NCBI GenBank assembly: GCA_021730285.1
Contig: CP082962.1
Span: 4,163,501 to 4,227,500, forward strand
Reading direction: 5' to 3'
Length of the DNA: 64,000 bases
Source of the DNA: Desulfovibrio sp. JY
Lineage (GTDB): Bacteria > Desulfobacterota > Desulfovibrionia > Desulfovibrionales > Desulfovibrionaceae
Shown: in pieces, positions 29,084-38,632 of the stretch
Numbering within the stretch: the first letter of the stretch is position 1
How the letters are laid out: each line of letters opens with the position of its first letter
Made by a program: the position numbers and the translations under genes
Notes under the pieces: generated by a model
The model's database searches: none
What the model was told of the DNA's origin: nothing
What the model saw: only the letters and a program-made list of their open reading frames with translations

Positions 29084-30307
29084 CTAGGACAGTTGCCGCC
29101 ATGTTGCGTCAAGCATGATGAAGCCTTCGGAGCCGACGACATTGCGGAAGCATTCTTCCCCTTCCACCTGGAAATTGAGCAGGTTCTCGCCGTAGAAGAT
29201 GTTTTTTTCGAGCAGCCCGCTGCTGACGCCAAGGCGCAGTGAATAGATTCCCGGGGTAAAGGGCAGCCTGGCAATGTGACAGATGGCTTCGTGTTCCCCT
29301 GGCGGCACAACATCCATTTCTATCTCATGGCGGCTGTCATAGGTCGTCAGGTACAAGAAGTCCGACGTATGCACGCCAATACCGAATTTCGGCCGGAGCA
29401 TGGGATGCTCGTTGCGGTAGCGGATGCGTATTTCCACCGGCGTATTGCTGCGCAGGCGCGTGACCGGCTGGCCGCGACCGTTTGTCATATCAAGCGACAC
29501 CAGTTCAAAACCGTCCACTGTTTGAAACGTGCCCCATCTGGAGACGTTCCTGTCGTAAATGATCTTGTCGCTTTGTTCGAAAAAGAGGCGACAGACGTCC
29601 TGTGTGGGACCATCGGCAATGATTCTGCCGCACTGAAACAGCAACACCCTGGAGCAGATGCGCTGCACCTGCCGGATATTGTGGCTGACGAGCAGGACGG
29701 TCTTTTTCTGTTTGACGATAAGGTCTTCGATCCTGTCGAAACATTTCCGCTGAAAGGCGATGTCGCCCACGGCCAGCACCTCGTCGACAATGAGAATGTC
29801 GGCCTCGATATTGGTGGCAATGGCGAATCCCAAGCGGACCTTCATGCCCGAGCTGTATTTTTTCACCGGCGTGTCGGCGAAAGGCTTGATTTCGGCGAAC
29901 TCCAAAATAGGGTCCACCAGCTTTTCGATGGTCCGGCGGGGGACGCCCAGGATGGAGGCGTTGAGGTAGATGTTCTCGCGGCCGGTAAGCTCATGGTGCA
30001 GCCCGGCTCCGACCTCGATCAGCGGGGCCACCCGCCCCTTAACCCGGACCGTGCCCGTCGTCGGCGCGGTGATGCCCGATAAGATCTTGAGCAGGGTGGA
30101 TTTGCCCGCGCCGTTGGAACCGATGATTCCCACGACCTCGCCGGTTGCGACGGAAAAATCGATATCGGCCAGCGCGTTGAAGCGCCCGTTTTTTTCCGTC
30201 GGCCGCCCCGTGACCCTGCACAGCAGATTGCGCAGACTCTGCTTGAGGGTGGAAATCTGTCCCAATCGGAATTCCTTCGTCATTGCAGTGACTTCTATTA
30301 CAGCCAT
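29084..30307 (-). CDS. wzt: Polysaccharide ABC exporter ATP-binding protein with C-terminal cargo domain (Wzt-like)
   Basis: ATPase subunit of an inner-membrane polysaccharide exporter. The 407-residue protein has Walker A GSNGAGKST, signature YSSGMKVRL, Walker B ILIVDEVLAVGD and the H-loop VSHN in residues about 1-245. It then has about 150 further residues with a beta-sandwich look (GIYSLRLGVSSG). That layout matches Wzt proteins that recognise the finished polymer's non-reducing end. ATG at 30307 is chosen; a TTG at 30313 with GAGGAG is an alternative. Paired with the permease just upstream. Confidence 0.9.
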   Translation of the reverse strand: MAVIEVTAMTKEFRLGQISTLKQSLRNLLCRVTGRPTEKNGRFNALADIDFSVATGEVVGIIGSNGAGKSTLLKILSGITAPTTGTVRVKGRVAPLIEVGAGLHHELTGRENIYLNASILGVPRRTIEKLVDPILEFAEIKPFADTPVKKYSSGMKVRLGFAIATNIEADILIVDEVLAVGDIAFQRKCFDRIEDLIVKQKKTVLLVSHNIRQVQRICSRVLLFQCGRIIADGPTQDVCRLFFEQSDKIIYDRNVSRWGTFQTVDGFELVSLDMTNGRGQPVTRLRSNTPVEIRIRYRNEHPMLRPKFGIGVHTSDFLYLTTYDSRHEIEMDVVPPGEHEAICHIARLPFTPGIYSLRLGVSSGLLEKNIFYGENLLNFQVEGEECFRNVVGSEGFIMLDATWRQLS

Positions 30308-30436
30308 GGCCAATCGTCGCTCCTCGGGTCCGCTCGCATGGCGTCCATGAAAAGGGTTGCCTGGATTGCGCCGGTCACAGACCCGCGCGTTTCCTGACGA
30401 CGAATATCTCCGGCATAGTGCCCACAGAACCCAGCC

Positions 30437-31261
30437 TTAAATCACGTCGGCGAAAGCATCCTCGGAACGTTTGAAGATTTCGTAGCTGATGGGCAAAAGC
30501 ACGGCCACGACCATGGCTCCGGGCCAGATCACGGACATGTCCGGCGGCCTGTTGTGGAGCAGCACGTTTTGAAAGGCGTCCACGATGCCGACCAGCGGGT
30601 TCAGGGTGTAAAGAAAATAAAGCAGGTGCGAATGGGGGCCGGCGGATTGGGAGACCAGAAGCACCTGTTTGACCAGGGACAGGGGATAGATGATGGGCGA
30701 GGCGTACATGGCCAGGGAAATGGCCACGGGCAGCAGTTGGGAGATGTCGCGGTAAAAGACGTTGAGCGCCGCGCCGATCAGGTTCACCGACAAGGAGGTC
30801 AGGACCAGATAGACGAGCAGCAGCGGCAGCCAGACGACCTGCCCGGTCAGCGACAGGCCGTACCAGGTCATCAATCCCCAAAGCACCGCCATATCGATGC
30901 AAAATTCCACCATCTTGGTCAGGACCGACACCAGGGGAAAAACTTCGCGGGGAAAATAGATCTTTTTCACCAACCCGGCGTTGTTCACGATGCTGTTGAC
31001 GCCAAGCCCGACCCCTTCCTGGAAAAAGACCCAGGGGATCAGGGCGGCGAACGTCAGCACGGGATAGGGGACGGAACCGCTGTCGATACCGATGAAGCTC
31101 CGCATGAGCGTAAAGACCAGCGTGAGCATGACGGGCTTGAGCACCGTCCACAGCAGCCCGAAGTAGGCCTGTTTGTAACGCACCACGATTTCCTTCCAGA
31201 CCAGGGTCGTCAGGAGTTCCCTATAGTCCCAGAGCCGTAGAGCTGTTTTCAAATGCAACAT
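30437..31261 (-). CDS. wzm: Polysaccharide ABC exporter permease (Wzm-like, ABC-2)
   Basis: A 274-residue ABC-2 integral membrane protein with six predicted helices and the family opening RELLTTLVWKEIVVRYKQAYFG (interface helix and first helix). With the Wzt-like ATPase 130 bases downstream it forms a transporter moving undecaprenyl-linked polysaccharide to the periplasm. No Wzx flippase was found in the window, so this may be the exporter of the locus. Confidence 0.92.
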   Translation of the reverse strand: MLHLKTALRLWDYRELLTTLVWKEIVVRYKQAYFGLLWTVLKPVMLTLVFTLMRSFIGIDSGSVPYPVLTFAALIPWVFFQEGVGLGVNSIVNNAGLVKKIYFPREVFPLVSVLTKMVEFCIDMAVLWGLMTWYGLSLTGQVVWLPLLLVYLVLTSLSVNLIGAALNVFYRDISQLLPVAISLAMYASPIIYPLSLVKQVLLVSQSAGPHSHLLYFLYTLNPLVGIVDAFQNVLLHNRPPDMSVIWPGAMVVAVLLPISYEIFKRSEDAFADVI

Positions 31262-31273
31262 GGTTCCATCCTG

Positions 31274-32302
31274 TTAGAGCGAGATATAACGGCGCATCAC
31301 GGGTCCGGCCGCATTGGCCATGGGGAGGGGCAGCCGGCTCCAGCAGGCGGCCAGCGCCTTTCGCGCCTTGCCGGGCCGGGTTACGCCGGAAGGCGGCTGC
31401 GACCGGCCGGACGGGGCGAAGCGCTCCCAGGAAAGCCCGACTTCCCGCCCGCCCCATTGGAGTTTGAAACGGTGGGTGCCGCCGCCCGGCGTGGATCTGC
31501 CCATGTCGAAATCCTCCACCCCCTCGCCGGCGGCCCGGGAGAGCATGGACCAGTAAAGAAGCATGTTGGGATTGGCCCGGTTGTGCTCGCGCAGGGACGA
31601 GGCCCAGGGATTGAAGGCCATTCGTCCCTGGACCAGCCAGATGGCGGCGGCGGCCGGGAAACCGTCCGGCAGCGAGACCACGGTCACCCGGGCCAGGTCA
31701 CCAAAGCCGCCAAGCACTGCCCGGAACCAGTCCAGGGCATGAACCGGGGAACCGAGGTCGCGCATGTTGCGGCAAAAGACCCGATAAAAGACCGGCAACA
31801 ACTCCGGACCGCCGGTTTGCGCCCTGAGGCCGTCCCGTTGGGGCTTGTTGATCTGGCTGCGCAGCTTGGAGCGAAAGGAGCGCATGAGCACCGGCGCGCC
31901 GGCGGGCAGCGCCCTGCGGACAAGGACTTTCGAGCCTCCCTGCGGTTCGCGCCCCAGCCGGCGCAGCTCCAGTCCGGCCGCCCCTAGACGGCGGACCTGC
32001 TCCAGCGCCGTGTCCACCAGGGCCTGCTCCGTGGCGGCATCCTCGGCCAAGGGGCCGCCAAGGTCGCCGTACGGCACGGAAACGAGCCAGCCGGGGAGCC
32101 CTGGCAGGCGGAGGCGGACAAGGGGCAGGACGCCGACCGCCTGGCCGTCGCGCCAGGCCGCAAGCGGCGCATAAGCGAAGCCGTAGGCGCGCTGGACGGC
32201 GTCCATCCAGGCCCAGCGGTGATACGGGGTCGCCCCGGGATGACGCGACAGGAACGCGTCCCAGGCCGCGCGCGCGGCCTCGCCGACAACTTGGATGCGC
32301 AT
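31274..32302 (-). CDS. FemAB-family XrtA/PEP-CTERM-associated protein
   Basis: A 342-residue double-GNAT protein similar to the FemAB-related family found with exosortase A (TIGR03019 type). Recognisable segments are RSFRSKLRSQINKPQRDGL, FCRNMRDLGSPVHALDWF and FDMGRSTPGGGTHRFK. The family is thought to attach acyl or aminoacyl groups during matrix assembly; its substrate is not known. ATG at 32302 has GGAG 8 bases upstream. It is 5 bases downstream of the XrtA-type glycosyltransferase. Confidence 0.85.
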   Translation of the reverse strand: MRIQVVGEAARAAWDAFLSRHPGATPYHRWAWMDAVQRAYGFAYAPLAAWRDGQAVGVLPLVRLRLPGLPGWLVSVPYGDLGGPLAEDAATEQALVDTALEQVRRLGAAGLELRRLGREPQGGSKVLVRRALPAGAPVLMRSFRSKLRSQINKPQRDGLRAQTGGPELLPVFYRVFCRNMRDLGSPVHALDWFRAVLGGFGDLARVTVVSLPDGFPAAAAIWLVQGRMAFNPWASSLREHNRANPNMLLYWSMLSRAAGEGVEDFDMGRSTPGGGTHRFKLQWGGREVGLSWERFAPSGRSQPPSGVTRPGKARKALAACWSRLPLPMANAAGPVMRRYISL

Positions 32303-32307
32303 GCCGG

Positions 32308-33561
32308 CTACTCCAACAGGGTTTCGAGCGGTGCCAGCCGGGCCGCCCATGCGTAGCGTTGTTCCATGCGCCGCCTGGCGCGCGCGCCCATGGCCGCCGC
32401 GGCCTTGCGGTCCAGCAGCAATTCCAGGGCGGCGGCGGCGAAGGCCTCGGGCTCGTCCGGGGCCACGGCCAGATCCCGGCCGGCAACGGCCTCGATCCCC
32501 TCAAAGGCCTGGGGCGTGGCCAGGACCGGCTTGCCCATGGCCATGGCCTCCAGCACCTTGTTTTGCAGCCCCCGGGCCAGACGCAGGGGAGCCACGGACA
32601 AGGCCGCCCCGGCCACGAAAGGCCGCACGTCGGCCACGGCGCCCGTGACGCGCACGCCGGGGAGCGCGGCCAGGGCCCGTACCTGGGGGGTGGGGTTGGC
32701 CCCCACAATACACAGGGTCGTTTCCGGCAGAGCCTGTCGCAGACGCGGCAGGACGGTGGTGGCGCACCAGATCATGGCGTCGATGTTGGGCCGATAATCC
32801 ATGGCCCCACAGAAGACCAGGCGGCCGGGAATGGTCGCCGCCAGGCCGCTGGCCGGGGAAAAATAGTCCAGGTCCACGCCGTTGGAGAGCGCCCGGGCCT
32901 TGCCGCGTACCCCGCTGACGCGACGGAAAAGCGAGGCTTCCGCCTCCGAGACCAACAGCACGCCCTCAAAAAGCGACGCGACGAGGCGTTCGTAGCGGCC
33001 AAGGAGCCGCGCCTCCAGGGCATAGAGCCCCGCAAGGGGCCAGGCGGCGCGGCCGGCATAATCGCGCCATTTCTCGGAATCCACATCCACCAGGTCGAGC
33101 AGCATCCGCGACGGCAACGGCCCGGGACTTTGGCGCAGGTATTCGGCCATGGGCGCGCTGACCGCCATCGCGGCCGCGATGGGCCGCGAGGCCAGGACCT
33201 CATCCACATAGTCCTGCAAGGCGCGCTTGCGAAAACAGGCCACGGAAAGGGACGTTCCCGCGAACACCCCCAAGGGGGACCGCAACTTGCGCCACCGGGG
33301 AAGCCGCTCCACGGCAAGGCTGGCGCAGTACGGGCGCAAGGCCTCGCGGTGGGCCAGATCGGCCGGATCATCCACCAACGCGCCGAGGTGCACGCGCCAG
33401 CCCTGCCGAGCCAGATGCCGCACCAGATGGAAGGACCGGATCTTGTCGCCCTTGGTCGGGGGATAGGGGATGCGGTGGCACAACACGAGGATTTCCCGCG
33501 CCCCGTCCGTGCGCCCATCAGGGACGCGCCGTAAGGGTCGTACCGTGCTTTCCCGCAACAT
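32308..33561 (-). CDS. XrtA/PEP-CTERM-associated glycosyltransferase (stp1 type)
   Basis: A 417-residue GT-B enzyme matching the exosortase-A-linked sugar transferase family TIGR03087. The hallmark HRIPYPPTKGDKIRSFHL is followed by VDVDSEKWRDYA, FCGAMDYRPNIDAM and GLQNKVLEAMAMGKPV. The ATG at 33561 follows GGGAGG by 6 bases; a TTG six codons earlier is less likely. It is the first leftward gene after the divergent epimerase, so the region upstream should hold a promoter for the 33.6-to-12.6 kb block. Confidence 0.9.
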   Translation of the reverse strand: MLRESTVRPLRRVPDGRTDGAREILVLCHRIPYPPTKGDKIRSFHLVRHLARQGWRVHLGALVDDPADLAHREALRPYCASLAVERLPRWRKLRSPLGVFAGTSLSVACFRKRALQDYVDEVLASRPIAAAMAVSAPMAEYLRQSPGPLPSRMLLDLVDVDSEKWRDYAGRAAWPLAGLYALEARLLGRYERLVASLFEGVLLVSEAEASLFRRVSGVRGKARALSNGVDLDYFSPASGLAATIPGRLVFCGAMDYRPNIDAMIWCATTVLPRLRQALPETTLCIVGANPTPQVRALAALPGVRVTGAVADVRPFVAGAALSVAPLRLARGLQNKVLEAMAMGKPVLATPQAFEGIEAVAGRDLAVAPDEPEAFAAAALELLLDRKAAAAMGARARRRMEQRYAWAARLAPLETLLE

Positions 33562-34222
33562 GTTGGGCCTCCCAGTCAACCGGGGTTCATCGCCGAATCC
33601 TTCCCTTGCCTTTTGCCTCCTTACGCCTGTGCGGAGTCTCCCGCGATGGGGGCTGACACGTAATCACGCCGCATGCAGCCGTTTTTTCATCCGGCGTCCC
33701 TGGGCCAGGCGCCGACGCGCGCTCCCGCGCGGTGCGGCCCATCGTATCGAAAAGCCTTCCCACTGCCGCACGCCCTCCGTTGCAGCGGCGAAGCCGGGGG
33801 TGGGTGTTTTCCCCCATTCTCGGCGGTCTTTTTGCGCAGGACCGAGATCCGGTTGCCCTCCTCCGGCCTCCCGGCCGAAAAACGCCGCCCCACCGCAGGA
33901 CATGTAAACAATACCGACAAACGATGTCGGGGAACCTGCCAAAATCCGACCCTTCCCTGCATCGCCGATGTTTTTTCTTGGGATTCCAGGACACTTTTCG
34001 CCGTCTCAAAGGGCACGACGTTTGCTGTTCCGAGCACAAGGCAACGGATGCAATATGTTAAAGTAATACATTAAACATTATTGGAGTCACAACTATGCGA
34101 TGCAATTTTCAAATCGACCACGTTATTGGAACACCATGAAACAATACGATAAATAGCAAACTACGGAATACCAATATACCACAAAACAACGTCAAATCAT
34201 ACCACCTACAGGAACATCGCAT
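33562..34222. other. Divergent intergenic region, 661 bases
   Basis: It separates the leftward XrtA-type glycosyltransferase from the rightward epimerase and should carry both promoters, but no clear boxes were found. Composition turns AT-rich after about 34.05 kb. A 14-codon frame (34095-34139) with GGAG 8 bases upstream precedes the epimerase gene; whether it is translated is unknown. Longer frames here look like chance. Confidence 0.35.
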
Positions 34223-35212
34223 ATGACATACGCTATCAATCAAACATGTGTCGTCACTGGCTGCGCCGGAAATGTTGGATCGAACCTGACCAAAAGACTT
34301 TTGCGAAATGGGCACCGCGTCATCGGCATCGACAATTTCTTTTCCGGCTCATTGGAGAACATGACGGAATTCATGCAGCACCCCGCCTTTGAATTCCACA
34401 ACGAATCCATAACGGACACGGATTTTATCGACAGGCTCATCACACAACATGCACCGTTAACCGCCATCTTTCATTTGGCGGCCATCATCAGCGTCCCCTA
34501 TTCCATGGACCACGCCATCGAGACCATGAACGTCAACCACGAGGCCTCCCTTTTCCTGCATGCCAAGGCCAGACAAAACCAATGCCGGACGTTCGTCTTC
34601 GCCGGTTCCGCCGCCGAATACGGCAAGCCCCTCTTCCGGCCTGCCCTTGAAACGGACGCCGGTGATCCCCCAAGCCCCTACGGATTATCCAAGTTTCTGG
34701 TTTCCCAGGCCATCGAGCAATCCGGCTATGGATGCTCCCTGCGCTTTTTCAACATCTACGGCCCCACCCGGGCCAAGGCCGGCCCCTACGATGGCGTCGT
34801 GCGCAAGTTTCTGGAAAGGGCCCAGGAGGGACTCCCGCCGATCATCCATGGCAATGGCTTGCAGCTTCGGGATTTTCTTTTTCTGGGAGACGCCCTGCGG
34901 GCCTTGATGACGGCTGCGGGGTTCATGCGGCGAAAGCCGCTTTCCGGCATTTACAACGTGGGCACCGGCCACGGGGTGAACATCAACACCCTGGCCGAAC
35001 TGACGGCGCGCCTGCTCAGGATTCCCCACGCCCCAAAATACGTCGAAGCGCGTCGGGGGGATATCGTCTGTTCGGTGGCGGAAAACTCCAAGCTCCTGCG
35101 CCATACGGGCTGGGTGCCGCAAACACGTATCAAAGAAGGATTGGCGCTGACCGTGACCGGCATGCGGGAGCTGGCCGCCCCGACCGAGGAGGAAACCCCG
35201 ATCGCCCTGTAA
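34223..35212 (+). CDS. NAD-dependent nucleotide-sugar epimerase/dehydratase
   Basis: A 329-residue extended short-chain dehydrogenase, probably a UDP-sugar 4-epimerase: NAD-binding VTGCAGNVGSNL, the acidic end of strand 2 IGIDNFFSG, FHLAAIISVP, catalytic FAGSAAEYG with SPYGLSK (Tyr and Lys), and the C-terminal RRGDIVCSVA. It supplies a sugar nucleotide to the locus. AGGAA lies 7 bases before the ATG. It is the only gene in the 12-51 kb block on the plus strand, inserted between two leftward transferase genes. Confidence 0.88.
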   Translation: MTYAINQTCVVTGCAGNVGSNLTKRLLRNGHRVIGIDNFFSGSLENMTEFMQHPAFEFHNESITDTDFIDRLITQHAPLTAIFHLAAIISVPYSMDHAIETMNVNHEASLFLHAKARQNQCRTFVFAGSAAEYGKPLFRPALETDAGDPPSPYGLSKFLVSQAIEQSGYGCSLRFFNIYGPTRAKAGPYDGVVRKFLERAQEGLPPIIHGNGLQLRDFLFLGDALRALMTAAGFMRRKPLSGIYNVGTGHGVNINTLAELTARLLRIPHAPKYVEARRGDIVCSVAENSKLLRHTGWVPQTRIKEGLALTVTGMRELAAPTEEETPIAL

Positions 35213-35252
35213 CCGACATCCAGGCGCGCGCCCGTTTGGGATTGCCCGCCTG

Positions 35253-36419
35253 TCAGCGGCCCGGGAACGGCTGGCCGAGCAAGGCCACGACCCGGGCCGC
35301 GTTATCTGTCCAGGTCCGCCGATTTTCGAGCATGGACCGGCGTCCGGCCTCCCCCAGCCGCCGGCGCAAGCCCGGATCGCGGACAAGGGCCCGGACCTGC
35401 CCGGCGAAGGCGTCCCAATCGCCGGGCGCAAAAAGGAGCGCCTCGGCGCCGTGGCGCACCACCTCGCGGATATTGTCCTGATCCGGGGCCACCACGGCCT
35501 TGCCGGCGGCCAGATATTCGAAAAGCTTCATGGGGGAGGCGTATGCCGTGGCCGCCGGCTGGACGGCAATGTCCACCTCGTCCAGCAGGCCGGGAAGAAG
35601 CCGGCGCGGGGTGGCCCCCGTGATGCGTACGCGATCCCCAAGGCCGCGAGCCTTAATCAGCTGCTCCAACGCCGGCCTGACCGGACCGTCGCCCACCAGC
35701 AGCAAGCTGACGCCCTCGCGAAACAGGCCGTGCCGCTCCAAGGCTTCCACCATTTCCAACAGACCGTGCCAAGGCCGAAACCAGCCCACGAACCCGATCC
35801 TGACCATATCCCCGGTCCGGCGTTCGGGACGCGAGGGCCGCCGAAACTCGCCAGGGTTGATCCCGTTGGGCATGACCACGATACGCGCCGCGTCGCCCCC
35901 CTTCTCGGCCAGCATGCGCCGCAGCACGCCGGTGACGGCGATGCTGCGGGTGGCATGGTTGATGATGTACGTCTCCACGGCCTGGGCCAGCCGCCCGAAC
36001 GCCACGCCCCCATGGCGCGCCTTTTCCCTGGCCAGGGGGGAATTGACCTCGAGGACCAACGGCACGCCGGCCAACCGCGACACCACGACCCCGCAGAGGT
36101 TGTACAGCGAGTAGCGTTCGTAGACGAAGGCGGGCCGATGCCGCCTGACCGCCCGGTAAAGCCGGGGAACGCCGACCAGGTTATAGCCCAGTTCCAACAG
36201 TTCGTAGGCCGCGGGCGGCAGGCGGGAGAGCAGCCTGCCGAGGCGCCCGGGACGGGATTCCCGCCCCGGCTCTTCCTTGGCGTGCAAGGCAACCTTGGCC
36301 ACCGCGTAGCCCAGCGACTCGAAGGCCCGGCACATCTCGTGGATATGGATGCCCTGGGCATCCACGCCCTGGGTGCGGTGGTGGTAGACCACCACGGGGC
36401 TTCGGGGCTCAGTGGACAT
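35253..36419 (-). CDS. Glycosyltransferase, GT4 type
   Basis: A 388-residue GT-B enzyme with YHHRTQGVDAQGIHIHEM opening, VGWFRPWHGLLEMVEAL and SPMKLFEYLAAGKAVVAPD. Shares the VYERYSL...LEVNSPLAREK block with the transferase at 25442-26851. The ATG at 36419 lies inside the end of the beta-helix gene (11-base overlap). It faces the epimerase gene tail to tail. Confidence 0.86.
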   Translation of the reverse strand: MSTEPRSPVVVYHHRTQGVDAQGIHIHEMCRAFESLGYAVAKVALHAKEEPGRESRPGRLGRLLSRLPPAAYELLELGYNLVGVPRLYRAVRRHRPAFVYERYSLYNLCGVVVSRLAGVPLVLEVNSPLAREKARHGGVAFGRLAQAVETYIINHATRSIAVTGVLRRMLAEKGGDAARIVVMPNGINPGEFRRPSRPERRTGDMVRIGFVGWFRPWHGLLEMVEALERHGLFREGVSLLLVGDGPVRPALEQLIKARGLGDRVRITGATPRRLLPGLLDEVDIAVQPAATAYASPMKLFEYLAAGKAVVAPDQDNIREVVRHGAEALLFAPGDWDAFAGQVRALVRDPGLRRRLGEAGRRSMLENRRTWTDNAARVVALLGQPFPGR

Positions 36420-37443
36420 CCTTCCCCAGCGCCTGCCAGTCCTTGAGGGAATAACGCCGCTTGCCGTCGACGGTTTCGCACACGGGAAGCCTGGCCGGGT
36501 AGCGGTTCCCGGAGGCGGTCACCGAAGCGATGATGGCCGGGCTCAGTTGGAGCGGGATCACCGGCACGGTGCGGAAATCGTTGCCAGTCAGGCGCAGGCC
36601 CATGGCGTGCGGCAGGCCGAGGATGCCGCTCCAGGAGCAGACGTCGAAGGTATTGGCGTCGATGACGGCATTGGGGGCGTCCAGGGTGATGCCCTGGCCA
36701 TGGATATTCTTGAAGCGGTTGTGCCTGACCACGGGGTTCGTGGTCCCGCCGACCAGGGTCAGGGCGGCGCCGCCTTCCTTGGTGGGGAAAACGCCGATAC
36801 GCTCGAGCTGGTTGTCGGTGATGACCGGCCCGGCCACGGCGCCGTTGACGTGGATGCCGTTGATGTGGGTGTTGCGAATGACGTTTTTGGAGATGACGAC
36901 CTTGGCGGCCACGTCGCTCACATAGATGCCGTGCTCGGAAGCGCAGCGTTCGATGCGGTTTTCGGTGATGGTCGTGCCGTTGCTGCGGTAGGACATGATC
37001 CCGTAACTGTCCACGTCGTGAATGGTGTTGCCTTGAAGCGTCACCGACTGGCAGGCCCCCACGGTGACGCCCCGCTGGAACCCGGAGATGGTCAGCCCTT
37101 CGAGGATCACGTTGCCGGAATTTTCGAGCAGGATGCCGGAGCCGTTGGCAAAGGATTTCGCCCCCTGGCCCCGCCGGCCGTCCAACACGGCTCCGGGCGC
37201 GGCGACGATGCGAATGGGGGCCTGGGGCGTGCCCCGCAAATCGGCCAGTTTCAGCCCCCTGCCGAACACGCCCGGCATCAGCCGCACGGTGGTTCCGGGG
37301 GCCAATCCCCGCAACCGGGCCTTGAGCGCGGCCGGATCGTCGGTGGGCCGGACCTGGATCTCCGCGCCGCCCATGGCGAGCGACGCCTCAAGGAGCAGAA
37401 GCGGCAGTATGGCCGCAAGCAGCACGACGCGGACGGATCGCAT
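36409..37443 (-). CDS. Secreted right-handed parallel beta-helix protein
   Basis: A 344-residue protein with a signal peptide (MRSVRVVLLAAILP...SLA) and repeated beta-helix coils with Asn/Asp/Gly ladders (GNVILEGLTISGF, VTLQGNTIHDVDSYGI, VVISKNVIRNTHINGIHV, NAVIDANTFDV). The opening LAPGTTVRLMPGVF...PIRIVAAPGAVLDG resembles polysaccharide lyase 6, NosD-like and C5-epimerase proteins. It probably binds or modifies the polysaccharide in the periplasm; catalysis is unproven. ATG at 37443 has AGGAGG 6 bases upstream and lies 56 bases inside the preceding transferase gene. Confidence 0.82.
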   Translation of the reverse strand: MRSVRVVLLAAILPLLLLEASLAMGGAEIQVRPTDDPAALKARLRGLAPGTTVRLMPGVFGRGLKLADLRGTPQAPIRIVAAPGAVLDGRRGQGAKSFANGSGILLENSGNVILEGLTISGFQRGVTVGACQSVTLQGNTIHDVDSYGIMSYRSNGTTITENRIERCASEHGIYVSDVAAKVVISKNVIRNTHINGIHVNGAVAGPVITDNQLERIGVFPTKEGGAALTLVGGTTNPVVRHNRFKNIHGQGITLDAPNAVIDANTFDVCSWSGILGLPHAMGLRLTGNDFRTVPVIPLQLSPAIIASVTASGNRYPARLPVCETVDGKRRYSLKDWQALGKDVH

Positions 37444-38611
37444 GGGAAACCTCCTCCTGGGCATGGGTGGGGGGACACAGCACGCGCGCATACAGCGCCA
37501 CATGCCGCGCGGCCAGAAACCGCCAGTCATGGGCGGCGGCGATGCGGCGCAGTCCGGCGGGGTCGGCGGGCAGGGCCAGGACGCGCCGGATGCCCTCCGC
37601 CAGGGTCTGGGGATCGGCCGAAGGGAGCAGCACGCCCGCCCGGGGATCGGCCAGGGCCTCGGCAATGCCGCCCACGGCCGGGGCCACCACCGGCGTGCCG
37701 CAGGCCAGGGCTTCGTGGATGACCGTGGGCCAGCCCTCGCTATGGCTGGCCAGGGCCAGGGCGTCGGCGGCCTGGTAATAGGTCGCCAGGGTCCCGTGGG
37801 CCACCTGGCCGTCAAAACGGACCCGTCGGGCAAGGCCCAGTTCCCCGGCCAGACGCCGTAAGACCCCTTCCTGACCACCCTGGCCGACCAGGACCAGATG
37901 CACGTCGGGAAGCAGGGCCAGGGCGCGCAACAACCGGTCGTAGCCCTTGACCGGCTCCAGGCGTCCCGCCGCCAGCAGCACGGGGACGTCCGGGGCCAGA
38001 CGCAGCCGCCGCCGGCTTTGCGCCTTGTCGGCCAGCGGAAACCTGTCCAGGTTCACGCCGTTGGGCATATGCCGGATGCGTGCGGGATCGACGCCGAGAT
38101 CGGCGATTTTGCCGGCCAGGTCCCGGGAGACCGCCAGCACGGCCGCGGCCTGGTTAAGGGCTCGGGCGATGGCGCGCCGGCGCGCCGGATCGCGGGCCAG
38201 CACATTGATGTCCGAGCCATGGCAGGTCACCACCAGGGGCAGCCCGGCCCGCGCGGCCAGCTCGGCCGCCGCCGCCGCATCCGGATAGGCGTAGTGGGCA
38301 TGGATCAGGTCCGGGGCAAAGGCCATGGCGCGGTCGAAGCTTGGGCGGCTCCACCAGGCCATGAAACGGCCGTCCAGGGACTTGAACACCTTGGGGATGG
38401 TCCAGAAGCGGCAATGCTCCGTCATAACGATCGGCTCGACAAGGCCGGCGGGACGGCGCAGCAAAGCCGCCAACCAGCCATAGCCGCTTTCCGGGGCCAA
38501 GACCCGCACCCGGGCCAATCCGGCCAGTTCCTTGACGAGCTGGGCGACGAAAATGCCGTGGCCGGGATGACCCGCGCCCGGATACAGCGACGTGTAGACG
38601 AGAACCCGCAT
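37388..38611 (-). CDS. Glycosyltransferase, GT4 type
   Basis: A 407-residue GT-B enzyme: MRVLVYTSLYPGAGHPGHGI opening, DLIHAHYAYPDAAAA, CHGSDINVLA, AAGRLEPVKGYDRLLRAL and the donor motif HSEGWPTVIHEALACGTPVV. The last about 18 residues (PRRAACGHTAASAP end) overlap the beta-helix gene's signal peptide region, an unusually long 56-base overlap, so the true end of the functional domain is before it. Confidence 0.87.
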   Translation of the reverse strand: MRVLVYTSLYPGAGHPGHGIFVAQLVKELAGLARVRVLAPESGYGWLAALLRRPAGLVEPIVMTEHCRFWTIPKVFKSLDGRFMAWWSRPSFDRAMAFAPDLIHAHYAYPDAAAAAELAARAGLPLVVTCHGSDINVLARDPARRRAIARALNQAAAVLAVSRDLAGKIADLGVDPARIRHMPNGVNLDRFPLADKAQSRRRLRLAPDVPVLLAAGRLEPVKGYDRLLRALALLPDVHLVLVGQGGQEGVLRRLAGELGLARRVRFDGQVAHGTLATYYQAADALALASHSEGWPTVIHEALACGTPVVAPAVGGIAEALADPRAGVLLPSADPQTLAEGIRRVLALPADPAGLRRIAAAHDWRFLAARHVALYARVLCPPTHAQEEVSHAIRPRRAACGHTAASAP

Positions 38612-38632
38612 GGATCGGCTCCCTGATTTGGA

